A stretch of DNA of 40,700 bases, taken from IMG/VR virus record IMGVR_UViG_3300002835_000418, positions 1-40,700 of that record. One strand, given 5' to 3'. The translations under genes were made by a program, and so were the position numbers. Under the pieces are notes generated by a model, which was not told the origin of the DNA, ran no database searches, and saw only the letters and a list, made by a program, of their open reading frames with translations. The DNA is from a virus. Shown here piece after piece: positions 25,666 to 33,311 of this stretch (positions within the stretch are counted from its first letter, which is position 1; every line of letters starts with the position of its first letter).

Positions 25666-26067
25666 ATGAACCAAAATGAAAATTCTGGGATACTATTTAG
25701 ACTATTTTTGTATCTAAAAGATAAATTCGACCCAAAGCCTCCGATAGCAGAAGAAGTTGAAACATGTACACATATCGTACTTAAAGTTCTTGACTACGAA
25801 GACACGGAATTAGTATACGCACCAGTTTCAAACAAAAGATTTATAGTAAATGAAGATAAAGGTATGGCCATCACCATAGAGAATAGAGTCGTCCATATTA
25901 TCAATCACGTATACAGTTATAGTATCTACATGGAAAATAACGAATGTTACAGTAAAATTCTAAAAAAATTTGATGATATTTCTGAAAAGAAAAAAAATGA
26001 ATTAGAGGTAAAACTTACCAATAATATTAAACATTCATTAAAGAAAATATTAGAAGGACTCTCTTAA
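25666..26067 (+). CDS. hypothetical protein
   Basis: This 133-residue protein is not recognised. It begins with a helical, partly hydrophobic segment (SGILFRLFLYLKDKF), followed by a beta-rich middle (HIVLKVLDYEDTELVYAPVS and RFIVNEDKGMAITIENRVVHII) and a basic helical C-terminus. The N-terminal segment is too polar for a clear signal peptide. It has its own host-type promoter and is the last plus-strand gene before the strand changes, so it may be expressed earlier than the late genes. Its 3' end overlaps the end of the next, convergent gene by 18 bases. Confidence 0.6.
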   Translation: MNQNENSGILFRLFLYLKDKFDPKPPIAEEVETCTHIVLKVLDYEDTELVYAPVSNKRFIVNEDKGMAITIENRVVHIINHVYSYSIYMENNECYSKILKKFDDISEKKKNELEVKLTNNIKHSLKKILEGLS

Positions 26068-26409
26068 GACCTTAAAAATAATTTCCCTGATTCCTTCGTT
26101 TTTCGGTTTGTATGAAGTTCTAATCGGTTTTTGACCCTTACCGGTTTGAGTATCTTTTTTCTCTGCGGTTCTTTTTTGTCTACAAGCAGCTCTCTTTTGG
26201 TCTTCAGACATTTTTCTAGCAACACCCATAGCACGACACTTCGGATAACCCTTATCATCTGCTTCAGGTCTACCACAAGTAGGATGTTTACCATTCTTAT
26301 CTTTACGACAAATGTTAACCCATGGTCCCTGTGGTTGTTTACTACCCTTAGGTTTCTTTTTAGTTCCAAACCAAACAGCTAAATCTTCTTTCAAGAAATC
26401 TTTACTCAT
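26050..26409 (-). CDS. small basic Cys-containing protein, recurrent phage type
   Basis: This 119-residue, very basic protein has the pattern W-V-N-I-C-R-K-D (about residues 28-35), then H-P-T-C-G-R-P-E-A, Y-P-K-C-R-A-M-G, and a K/R-rich helix (KMSEDQKRAACRQKRTAEKK). The W..I.R, CGR and YPKC blocks recur from memory in small hypothetical proteins of large phages; metal or nucleic-acid binding is possible. The ATG at 26409 is chosen over one at 26466 because a TATTTATT element lies three bases upstream and the extra residues overlap the divergent gene. It shares an 18-base convergent overlap at its 3' end. Confidence 0.6.
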   Translation of the reverse strand: MSKDFLKEDLAVWFGTKKKPKGSKQPQGPWVNICRKDKNGKHPTCGRPEADDKGYPKCRAMGVARKMSEDQKRAACRQKRTAEKKDTQTGKGQKPIRTSYKPKNEGIREIIFKVLRESF

Positions 26410-26412
26410 GTA

Positions 26413-26420
26413 AATAAATA
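26413..26420 (-). promoter_or_regulatory. candidate late promoter, TATTTATT
   Basis: On the minus strand TATTTATT ends three bases before the ATG at 26409. The element lies in the 27-base gap between divergent genes starting at 26409 and 26437. No separate promoter is evident for the plus-strand gene. Confidence 0.4.
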
Positions 26421-26436
26421 TCATAAAATTACTATT

Positions 26437-26655
26437 ATGACAGGAGCAACAGAACAACAAATTCAAGGAGCACTATTTGGTACCATCCAATACGCAGATG
26501 AAACATCATTAGGTGTTTTTTTAGATAACCTAAAAAAAGAACAAGCCATTCTGATTATTACAGAAGCTCTTAAGTTCGGATACGAAAGAGGATTGTATGA
26601 TCTTAAAGAGTCCGAATCAATATCAAAATCACTAAGAATATTATCTACAGAATAA
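26437..26655 (+). CDS. hypothetical small protein
   Basis: This 72-residue protein is not recognised. It is helical and acidic (EQQIQGALFGTIQYADETSL, then KKEQAILIITEALKFGYERG) without membrane segments or cysteines. It is a single gene read toward the 26656-26681 terminator. The pattern of two helices and a short turn could make a small dimer. It starts 27 bases from the divergent basic protein gene and may share control with it. Confidence 0.55.
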   Translation: MTGATEQQIQGALFGTIQYADETSLGVFLDNLKKEQAILIITEALKFGYERGLYDLKESESISKSLRILSTE

Positions 26656-26681
26656 AAAAAGGACCTCACGGGGTCCTTTTT
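26656..26681. terminator. bidirectional intrinsic terminator
   Basis: Stem AAAAAGGACC / GGTCCTTTTT with a six-base loop (TCACGG). The A-run on one side and the T-run on the other serve both the plus gene ending at 26655 and the minus gene ending at 26685. Confidence 0.9.
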
Positions 26682-26684
26682 CAT

Positions 26685-27503
26685 TTATAATTTTATTCCA
26701 CAAGAAGGACAAAATTTATGTTCCTTCTTTTGTTTTTTACCACATTCAGGACAATAGTTTCTGATTTCATCTACCTCAATGTTTTTTGTACTTGCAGGTT
26801 CAATTTTAAACTTAATTGTATGTGATGTGTGATAATTAAATTGTTCGTATGAATTAGTAAAAGATTGATCGGATTCATCCCCCTTTTCAACCCTACCGGT
26901 TTCAATTGACTTACTTTTCTTCTTTAGTGAATTAGGTTTACCACTCAACAACGTTTTTGATGTATCAAATTTACTTCTAAAAGTATCTGAAGTAACAGAA
27001 CTTGTATAAGTTGAGTTATAATTACTAAGATTAGTTGTCCCATATGTAACTCCTCCTGTTGTAGTAATCGTTGTTCCAAATTGTGGAACATAACCAATGG
27101 TACTTGGACTACCATACAATGTTCTTCCACCTAAATAGAAATTATTTACAACTTGTTGTTCATCATAGAACTCAATTAATACATTTCCATTTAAATCGAT
27201 TGCAGACCTATTTTCAGACGTGTCTTTTACTTTGTAGGTACTGAACTCAAACTTGTTATTGGAGTCAAGGAAACGTTCTAAAAACACTCTCTGACCTGGT
27301 TTTAATACAATACCACCTGTGGATATGTATTCACCATTCAATTTGATTTTACAGAGAACCGTTTTGTTTTTTGGATTATGGATTTCGAATTCGAAGTTGT
27401 CTTTATCGTTAAGGAAGACAACGTGTCCATTATAGACTTTTAATCTCGACTTTTTCTTTGTGATGTGCGCAGTCGGTTTGCCCACTTGTGTTGCGTAATT
27501 CAT
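26685..27503 (-). CDS. putative virion protein with beta domain and C-terminal zinc ribbon
   Basis: This 272-residue protein has two recognisable ends. Residues of about 20-95 form a beta-sandwich-like domain: FEIHNPKNKTVLCKIKLNGE, then TGGIVLKPGQRVFLERFLDS, then KFEFSTYKV. The middle is tyrosine-, serine- and threonine-rich and probably disordered. The last 30 residues are a zinc ribbon with two CxxC pairs (CPECGKK and CPSCGIKL). From memory the N-terminal type occurs in structural proteins of large phages and giant viruses. The role is not known; a decoration or internal virion protein would fit the neighbourhood. Confidence 0.6.
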   Translation of the reverse strand: MNYATQVGKPTAHITKKKSRLKVYNGHVVFLNDKDNFEFEIHNPKNKTVLCKIKLNGEYISTGGIVLKPGQRVFLERFLDSNNKFEFSTYKVKDTSENRSAIDLNGNVLIEFYDEQQVVNNFYLGGRTLYGSPSTIGYVPQFGTTITTTGGVTYGTTNLSNYNSTYTSSVTSDTFRSKFDTSKTLLSGKPNSLKKKSKSIETGRVEKGDESDQSFTNSYEQFNYHTSHTIKFKIEPASTKNIEVDEIRNYCPECGKKQKKEHKFCPSCGIKL

Positions 27504-27629
27504 TTTTTTTAATTTTATATTAGCTTATGACTACGTTACCAATACCTTCATATCCGTGAATATTCTACAGCTTGTTATGGCTGGGGACTGATAAACTAAA
27601 ATCTAAAAATAATTATACAAAAAAATATT

Positions 27630-27659
27630 TTGTTGAAAACAATTATTTTACTACTTTTG
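27630..27659 (+). promoter_or_regulatory. Bacteroidota-type promoter, TTG-N19-TAnnTTTG
   Basis: TTG at 27630-27632 and TACTTTTG at 27652-27659 are 19 bases apart, as in the copy before 25666. The box ends 14 bases before the ATG at 27674. The rest of the 170-base gap 27504-27673 shows no gene or clear RNA structure. Confidence 0.55.
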
Positions 27660-27673
27660 TAAAAAAGATAAAA

Positions 27674-28054
27674 ATGGGAAAATTTTTAATATACTTGTTT
27701 GTTTTGTTATTGTCAGTGAAATCATATGGACAAAAAGTAGAATATGTTCTTGGTCAGGATGACAAATCAAAAATCACTATGATGACATCTGAGGAACTTT
27801 GGATGTACGTTGAATGCATTACAGCAATTGGTAAAGAAAAAGAAGTTCTTAATTGGGCATCTGAAGATATTTGTAATTTAATAAGAAAAAACCCAACACA
27901 TTTTAATTGTCAAGTAGTCTCCATTGATTCTAAAAAACAAAGATTGAACATCAAACCTCAAAAGGGAGAAACAAACTTAGGTTCTGAAAAATTAGTTTTA
28001 ATCATTAAACGTGATAAGAAGAATTCTATTATAAATTTGTTAGTACTTTATTGA
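27674..28054 (+). CDS. secreted small protein with signal peptide
   Basis: This 126-residue protein begins with a clear Sec signal peptide: MGKF, a hydrophobic core LIYLFVLLLSV, and a polar end KSYG|Q. The glutamine after the probable cleavage site is typical of Bacteroidota exported proteins. The mature part (about 106 residues) is mixed alpha/beta, with cysteines in VECITAIG, SEDICNLI and HFNCQVV. An in-frame ATG at 27572 is rejected because the promoter and signal peptide both point to 27674. A periplasmic or surface role (for example host-envelope modification) is inferred; the family is unknown. It overlaps the next, convergent gene by seven bases. Confidence 0.7.
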   Translation: MGKFLIYLFVLLLSVKSYGQKVEYVLGQDDKSKITMMTSEELWMYVECITAIGKEKEVLNWASEDICNLIRKNPTHFNCQVVSIDSKKQRLNIKPQKGETNLGSEKLVLIIKRDKKNSIINLLVLY

Positions 28055-29328
28055 TTACCCTTACTCTGCTTATACTGCTCCAATTCTTTTTGTCGAGACT
28101 TTCCGATGTTGTGGAGATTTGCAAAATCTGTCCAAGGTTTATTATTGTATCCTTTGTAGAATCTAAACAACTCGAGTTGGTCGTTCGGGATTCGTAGAAT
28201 GCCATCTTCCCCAACAAATTTGTACAACTCATATATTGTATCAATTGAATAATTTGAATTAGCATCCAATTTCAATTTAAACGGTTGAACTCTTGGTTTT
28301 GGTTGTTCAGCTTCAGTACCTGGACCACCTGCTGTAGATATTACTTCACCACATTTGTTCAACTTCAACAAAACTACAGGCGGGTTAGCATTTGACATTC
28401 TTTTACCTCCAGTAGTGATGAATGTACCTGGTAATAAAACCTGACCATTATCACTAACAATTGTAATATGTGCAGGGTCACTGTGACAATCTCTTAAGGC
28501 ACAATTATACGTTATTATTATTTCTTCAGGATTTTTTGCTAATATTTCTTGTTTTTGTTGAGCACTTACAACAATTGTAAAACTTCTTGAGGGTCCACTT
28601 ACCCCTTGTCCTATTTGATTGTTCAAATTAATTTGTGGGTCACCTTTTTGATTTGTCAAAATAATTCCGTTTGCCCACATGTTGAAAACCGCCTGGTCAC
28701 ATTTATGACACTTACTTTCATCTTGATTTGGTTTACACCATTCTTGTCTATAGTCAATAAGAACACTAAAACCTAACTGACAAATTTCTTTTTCATTTTC
28801 TCCACTACCAACTATATTAAAACTAACGTATTGCCATTGGGTGTAACTAGGGTCGTTTGCTAATTGTCTAATTTGTTCGGGTGTTGCATTTTTTGGACGA
28901 TTCCATTCTGGCCCTTGTGCCCCTAAATTTTTCATTTCGACAGTAATGTTTGCAGGTAATTTTGATGTTAGATAATTTTTCATCTCTTGACCTCTCAATT
29001 CAGATAACTGTCCCGATTCTAAACCAACCCCTCTATTCGGAACTTTCGATTCTGATGATTCAATTTCTAACTTTATCTGTTGATTCTTAGGAAAATTTTC
29101 CACGTAATCCAATAGTTGTTGCACCACACCATCCACTTCAGCCTTGTTGAATTCCTTGTACTTACCACTTGGGAAAGTATTATTTGGTAGAGTGAACTTT
29201 TTTGGTTCTAATTTATCTACAACTATTTTTTGTTCGCTTATTAAATACAGATTTTTTGTTGCCCCCTCGTGCATCATCAATATTCTTTTTGCCTCGTCTG
29301 TCGAAATATTCCAATTTTGCTTAATCAT
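28048..29328 (-). CDS. OmpA-like domain protein with possible prohead leader
   Basis: This 426-residue protein starts with an N-terminal leader (NWNISTDEAKRILMMHE|GA) that may be trimmed by the prohead protease after E21. About 50-135 resembles an OmpA C-terminal domain: FPSGKYKEFN, then QIKLEIESSES at the expected strand, and a GLESGQLSELRGQEMKNYL helix in the place of the LSxxRA block. The rest is beta-rich with scattered cysteine pairs (CHKCDQ and CALRDCH). OmpA-like domains bind peptidoglycan in many proteins. The ATG at 29328 is preferred over 29349 because the latter lies inside the terminator T-run and upstream of the promoter element. Confidence 0.6.
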   Translation of the reverse strand: MIKQNWNISTDEAKRILMMHEGATKNLYLISEQKIVVDKLEPKKFTLPNNTFPSGKYKEFNKAEVDGVVQQLLDYVENFPKNQQIKLEIESSESKVPNRGVGLESGQLSELRGQEMKNYLTSKLPANITVEMKNLGAQGPEWNRPKNATPEQIRQLANDPSYTQWQYVSFNIVGSGENEKEICQLGFSVLIDYRQEWCKPNQDESKCHKCDQAVFNMWANGIILTNQKGDPQINLNNQIGQGVSGPSRSFTIVVSAQQKQEILAKNPEEIIITYNCALRDCHSDPAHITIVSDNGQVLLPGTFITTGGKRMSNANPPVVLLKLNKCGEVISTAGGPGTEAEQPKPRVQPFKLKLDANSNYSIDTIYELYKFVGEDGILRIPNDQLELFRFYKGYNNKPWTDFANLHNIGKSRQKELEQYKQSKGNQ

Positions 29329-29331
29329 AGT

Positions 29332-29339
29332 AATAAATA
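29332..29339 (-). promoter_or_regulatory. candidate late promoter, TATATTTATT
   Basis: On the minus strand the stretch reads GCTCGG-TATATTTATT and ends three bases before the ATG at 29328. It starts directly behind the T-run of the terminator at 29353-29379. Confidence 0.5.
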
Positions 29340-29352
29340 TACCGAGCATAAA

Positions 29353-29379
29353 AAAAGGGTCCCTTTTGAGGACCCTTTT
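29353..29379 (-). terminator. intrinsic terminator after the major capsid gene
   Basis: Stem AAAAGGGTCC / GGACCCTTTT with loop CTTTTGA. On the minus strand it is followed by a run of seven T. It ends the major capsid transcript just before the next promoter. Confidence 0.9.
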
Positions 29380-29397
29380 GTATTGTTAGATAATTGA

Positions 29398-31203
29398 TTA
29401 TCTCAATTCTCTTAAGTCGAAAGTTCTAACTCCATCAACTGTAATTCTACCGTAGAATCTGTTGTTCACCATCTTCTTAGCGTATCTAGTCATGATACCT
29501 TTGATTGGAGTGAAGTTAAACGGATTGTACATTGTAGGTGTAAGTTGTAAAGGTACGTATGGTGCGTAGATGTAACCTGTGTCAAGTAAAGAAGTTCCTT
29601 TGTGACCCAATAACACTTGGTTAGCAGGGAAGTAAGGATCTCTATACACTTGGTAACGTCCAGCTAAAGTACCAACTCTTTCAATACCCATGTTGTATTG
29701 ATCTTGCTCAGGAGCTGCGTTTGAAACGTGGAAATACTCCAAGTCATCAAAAATAGCACTGATTTCAGAAGATACAACGATCCAGTTTGCTCCACCTCTT
29801 AAAGTAGATTTGTGGATTTGAGCTGAAATTTGGTTGATTGCTGTAATCAACGTTTGGTTCCAATCTTTTTGAGTGTAAGGAACAGCGTTGGTACCTAATT
29901 GCTTCCATCCGTTGTAGTTCCATCTTAAGTTCCAAGATGCACCTTTTCTAAGATCTCTCAAGATTTCTCTGTCGATTTCTGCTGCAACTTGCTCAGATAA
30001 TAAAGCTGTTAATTCAGCTTCAGCATCGATGTTGTGGAATGCCGCAACGTCTTGAGCCAATTCAGGTGACCATTGTGCTCTTAACTTTCTTTCTGTAACA
30101 GAAACTGTTACTGCTTGAAGGTCAAAAGAAACCTCACCTAATCTGTCTTCAAATTCCATTTCTTTGTAAACTCTGTACTTACATTTGAACGCTTGGTTGT
30201 AAGCTGTATCAATAACTGTAGTTGTTCCTGAGTAACCATCTAAAGAGTTCGCTCCAACTTCACAAGGAACTTGAAGATCCGCCTCTAAATAGATAACTCC
30301 TGTTACATCACAAATATTATTATAAGAACCACCATTTCCTGTTGAAGGGAATGAAGTTGTTGCCTGACCACCGTATTGAACGATACCCTTACCATAAACC
30401 TGAGTTACAACTCTAAATAATACTGGTGAAGATACACCAGAAAATCCGTTACCTGTGTTTGGATTAGTGATTTTTTGTACTTGTAATGAAGCTAAGAAAG
30501 CTTCAGTATCCATTTCATTACCATCAGGACCGATCAATTGACCAGCACCTGCTGATTGGAAACCAGATAAAGCCATGATAACTTTTCTGTAAGTACCTGC
30601 ACCATATCCTGATTGGATTAATGCGTTACCTGCTGAATCCCAAACTTGAGTTGAAGCTGTGAAAGTCTGTGCAGAGAAAGTACCTTTAGAGTAATCGAAA
30701 AGACCTGGAGGATCCAAATCTGGTTCGTTACCTTCGTAGAAAAGGTCATATAAATCTTTATCGTTTTGGTTATATCCAGCTTGTTGAGATGCAGGACCGT
30801 TTGGTGAACCAAAAGGTGCGTAGTGATCTCCACCATCTTGAGGTAATAACTCGTTAGGTGATTGATATCTTTGGATATGAGGTACAAAGTAGAATAATTT
30901 ACCGATTGGTAAGTTCATTGCTTGTACTGATACGATATCGTTAGCTAATAATTTAGAGAAAACTCTTCTAACGATTGGGAAAACTACAGTTTCGAAAGAA
31001 CCTGATGAGTCTGTTGTTGCAGCCTCATTGATCAAATATGATGCTTGGTTCTCAAATAACTGAGCTACGTTTTCCTTTTGGTGACCTTTAAGACCTTCTA
31101 AAAAGCCTAATTTGTCCCATTTGTTGATTGTGTCTTCTTTGATAACTTTAAGGTGCTTAAGACCGATGTTACCAACAAGACCTGATTCTAATAATGCTCC
31201 CAT
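29398..31203 (-). CDS. major capsid protein, T4 gp23-like
   Basis: This 601-residue protein forms the capsid lattice. It follows gp23: an N-terminal propeptide with LFENQASYLINE, a probable cleavage E60|A61 close to the T4 position (65), then VVFPIVRRVFSKLLANDIVSVQAMNLPIGKLFYF. The C-terminal block VLLGHKGTSLLDTGYIYAPYVPL and FTPIKGIMTRYAKKM match the conserved GxKG..DAG.YYAPYV and G..TRY motifs. It is about 80 residues longer than T4 gp23. No own late-promoter element is seen just upstream, so it probably shares a transcript with the scaffold gene 30 bases away. Confidence 0.95.
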   Translation of the reverse strand: MGALLESGLVGNIGLKHLKVIKEDTINKWDKLGFLEGLKGHQKENVAQLFENQASYLINEAATTDSSGSFETVVFPIVRRVFSKLLANDIVSVQAMNLPIGKLFYFVPHIQRYQSPNELLPQDGGDHYAPFGSPNGPASQQAGYNQNDKDLYDLFYEGNEPDLDPPGLFDYSKGTFSAQTFTASTQVWDSAGNALIQSGYGAGTYRKVIMALSGFQSAGAGQLIGPDGNEMDTEAFLASLQVQKITNPNTGNGFSGVSSPVLFRVVTQVYGKGIVQYGGQATTSFPSTGNGGSYNNICDVTGVIYLEADLQVPCEVGANSLDGYSGTTTVIDTAYNQAFKCKYRVYKEMEFEDRLGEVSFDLQAVTVSVTERKLRAQWSPELAQDVAAFHNIDAEAELTALLSEQVAAEIDREILRDLRKGASWNLRWNYNGWKQLGTNAVPYTQKDWNQTLITAINQISAQIHKSTLRGGANWIVVSSEISAIFDDLEYFHVSNAAPEQDQYNMGIERVGTLAGRYQVYRDPYFPANQVLLGHKGTSLLDTGYIYAPYVPLQLTPTMYNPFNFTPIKGIMTRYAKKMVNNRFYGRITVDGVRTFDLRELR

Positions 31204-31233
31204 TTTAGTATGTTTTGTTTTTTTTATTTTTAT

Positions 31234-32919
31234 TTATCCTATTTTACTCATAAGATCCTTAATTCTTAAGAATTGAGGTGCCTCATAAGTTTTATTCTCC
31301 ATTAGAGTAGCTGATGATCCTGTAGTAACTACTTTGTCAATCTTACCAACAGATTCGTTGATAGATTTACTTGGTGTTTCAACATGACCTAACTCATCTT
31401 TTAGAGTTTTGTATAGATTTTTAGATTCTTTTAAACTTTCAACTCCATCGAATCTTCTTAAGATGTTAATCTTTTCTTTCTTAGTTGTTGAATGCTCTGT
31501 AAATAATCTTGTAGCGTATGCTAAATTTGAATTGAATATTGCAACTTCATTAAGTTTAGATCTAAAAATGTTAAGTGCTTTTCTGTACTCTTCATTCTTC
31601 TCTCTTAATTGTTTTACTTCTTCTTCAACAGATTCTGTATGAACACCACCTTTACCATAAACATAGTTTCTGTTATTAGTGATACCCTTTCTTAAACCTC
31701 TTGATCCGTCTTTAGAGCCGAAACCATATGTACGTGCAGCTTCTTTAGTTTCTTCCTTTTCGAATTTAGCGTCATCTCTACGTGACTTTGTAGAATCAAG
31801 TTTCTTAGAAGCAATTTTACCATGCTTCATAGATAACTTCTCATCTTCTTTGTCCTTGTATCCTTGACCTTCTTTAGTTTCCACTTTTTTAGCTTTACCT
31901 TCCATGTTTTCACCTTTTTTGTATTCAAACTTAGGTTTACCCATACCAACGCCTTTTGTTCCTTGCTTCATTTTCTTTGGTGATTTATATTCTGTTTCAC
32001 CGTCATATTTGAAGTCAGGCTTTCCCATGCCAATACCCTTAGGTTTCATTGCCATTTTAGCCTCTTTTACTCCGACTTTTTTATGGTCGTAAGATTCTTC
32101 CATTTCATCTTCCTCATACATTTCTGATTCCATCTCAATGTCTAATTCAGGATCCATAGATTGCTCGCTCATTTCTGAGTCAACGTCGATTGACATTCCA
32201 CCCATTGGGTCGATATCATCGTCTTCAGCCATTTCGTCGTCCATCTCTATCTCATAAACAATTTCGTCCATTTCTTCGTCGTCCATGTCTTCATCATCCA
32301 TGTCATCCATGTCATCCATGTCTTCTTCAAGGTGAGAATCTCCGTCGAATAGTTTGTTAACAATCATGTCTATATCTGATTCAGAACCCATGTCAGAATC
32401 CATGTCAGAATCCATGTCTAATTCCATGTCTTCTTCATCAAGCTCGTCATCCATAGACTCTTCCATTTCTTCAGATTCGCCTAATTTAACTAAGTATTCA
32501 GCATCTTGATTGTTATCAGTGATGTGAATATCTTCACCGTCTTTTTTAACAATGATACCATCTTCTTCGCCCATAGCCTTAAAAATTTTAAGGATTTCGT
32601 CGTCAGATGCTCCTGTTAAATCGATTGGTTCTTCAGAATCAAAGTCGTCAGATGCATCAAGATCCATTTCGATCTCGTCTTCATCTTCATTATCAACATC
32701 CATATCCATGTCTTCTTCATCAGAATCCATGTCCATTTCAGCATCTAAGTCTAACTCAACCTCATCTTCTTCTTGTTCAGATAGAGATTCCTTTACTAAT
32801 TGACTGATTTCTTCCTTCATAGTAGAAGCAAGTATTCCTTTTGCATTTTGGGCAATAGCTTCTTCAACATTTTTCATTTGAATAAGTGCCTCTTCAACAA
32901 TTGATTTATTTTCTTGCAT
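31234..32919 (-). CDS. prohead core scaffold, T4 gp22-like, highly acidic
   Basis: This 561-residue protein resembles the gp22 scaffold by position (between protease and capsid genes) and by its C-terminal domain. About 435-561 read as LREKNEEYRKALNIFRSKL, then FNSNLAYATRLFTEHSTTKKEK and GVESLKESKNLYKTLKDEL, the helical pattern typical of that protein. Residues of about 50-270 are extremely acidic, with repeated D/E/M units. A lysine-rich middle (about 280-420) contains repeated GMGKPxFxY segments. Scaffold proteins are normally cut up by the prohead protease; sites such as LSE and INE are present. It is about twice the length of T4 gp22. Confidence 0.8.
   Translation of the reverse strand: MQENKSIVEEALIQMKNVEEAIAQNAKGILASTMKEEISQLVKESLSEQEEDEVELDLDAEMDMDSDEEDMDMDVDNEDEDEIEMDLDASDDFDSEEPIDLTGASDDEILKIFKAMGEEDGIIVKKDGEDIHITDNNQDAEYLVKLGESEEMEESMDDELDEEDMELDMDSDMDSDMGSESDIDMIVNKLFDGDSHLEEDMDDMDDMDDEDMDDEEMDEIVYEIEMDDEMAEDDDIDPMGGMSIDVDSEMSEQSMDPELDIEMESEMYEEDEMEESYDHKKVGVKEAKMAMKPKGIGMGKPDFKYDGETEYKSPKKMKQGTKGVGMGKPKFEYKKGENMEGKAKKVETKEGQGYKDKEDEKLSMKHGKIASKKLDSTKSRRDDAKFEKEETKEAARTYGFGSKDGSRGLRKGITNNRNYVYGKGGVHTESVEEEVKQLREKNEEYRKALNIFRSKLNEVAIFNSNLAYATRLFTEHSTTKKEKINILRRFDGVESLKESKNLYKTLKDELGHVETPSKSINESVGKIDKVVTTGSSATLMENKTYEAPQFLRIKDLMSKIG
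32294..32320. repeat. tandem 9-bp repeats inside scaffold gene
   Basis: Three units of TCATCCATG encode alternating acidic and methionine residues in the scaffold's acidic part. Confidence 0.85.
32388..32418. repeat. tandem 12-bp repeats inside scaffold gene
   Basis: Two units of CCATGTCAGAAT plus a partial third encode MDSD-type repeats. The units may expand or shrink by slippage without shifting the frame. Confidence 0.85.
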
Positions 32920-32941
32920 AGAAAAATTTGTATTTTATCCT

Positions 32942-32949
32942 AATAAATA
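32942..32949 (-). promoter_or_regulatory. candidate late promoter, TATTTATT
   Basis: On the minus strand ACTATTTATT lies 22 bases before the scaffold ATG at 32919, the longest gap among the copies. It would drive the scaffold and capsid genes. Confidence 0.4.
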
Positions 32950-32968
32950 GTATCTAAATGGAAAAAAA

Positions 32969-33274
32969 TTAAATATGTAATGTATTGATAGATTTTTGAA
33001 ACGAGGATATAACCGAAGAAGGATGATTATTCAATATCCAAGTTAAAACATTACTTGATGATGAGTCAAATATCATATAATTAGTTGTTGTAGAATCATC
33101 CACTAAAGTTACCGTATAACAAATACCATTGGTATCATTAACAACTAAAGTTTGTAGTACCTCAGTGATGAAATAACGAGGTTCTGATAAAGTTTCAGCT
33201 AAATTGATTGCATCTTGAAATGTTGATGATTGTAACACTTTTCCCGCCCCTGAGTATGATAAAAGTAAATTCAT
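32969..33274 (-). CDS. hypothetical protein
   Basis: This 101-residue protein is not recognised. It is beta-rich, with YFITEVLQTLVVNDTNGICYTVTLVDDS in the middle and a serine-rich C-terminus. No signal peptide or membrane segment is evident. An upstream in-frame ATG at 33307 is rejected because it lies inside the T-run of the terminator; the ATG at 33274 is placed 14 bases after the TATTTATA element. It sits between a small DUF4494-like gene and the scaffold, a location for which T4 has no close counterpart. Confidence 0.55.
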   Translation of the reverse strand: MNLLLSYSGAGKVLQSSTFQDAINLAETLSEPRYFITEVLQTLVVNDTNGICYTVTLVDDSTTTNYMIFDSSSSNVLTWILNNHPSSVISSFQKSINTLHI

Positions 33275-33288
33275 ATTATTATTTACTC

Positions 33289-33296
33289 TATAAATA
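33289..33296 (-). promoter_or_regulatory. candidate late promoter, TATATTTATA
   Basis: On the minus strand the stretch reads GCTTGGA-TATATTTATAG, ends 14 bases before the ATG at 33274, and directly follows the T-run of the terminator at 33312-33332. Confidence 0.5.
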
Positions 33297-33311
33297 TATC
33301 CAAGCAAAAAA

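Noticed and set aside
26410-26466. Upstream start for the basic Cys protein
   Set aside because: The extra residues overlap the divergent gene and the promoter element, and do not resemble the protein's family pattern.
27504-27629. Possible small RNA or tRNA between divergent genes
   Set aside because: No cloverleaf, no strong stem and no T-run terminator are visible.
27572-27673. N-terminal extension of the secreted protein
   Set aside because: It holds the host-type promoter, and the signal peptide begins at 27674.
32294-32418. Tandem short repeats as a possible CRISPR array
   Set aside because: The repeats are 9 and 12 bp, in frame, and encode acidic scaffold residues. There are no spacers.
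32552-32807. Open frames antisense to the scaffold gene
   Set aside because: They are serine- or leucine-rich by-products of the acidic coding sequence on the opposite strand. They have no start context or promoter.
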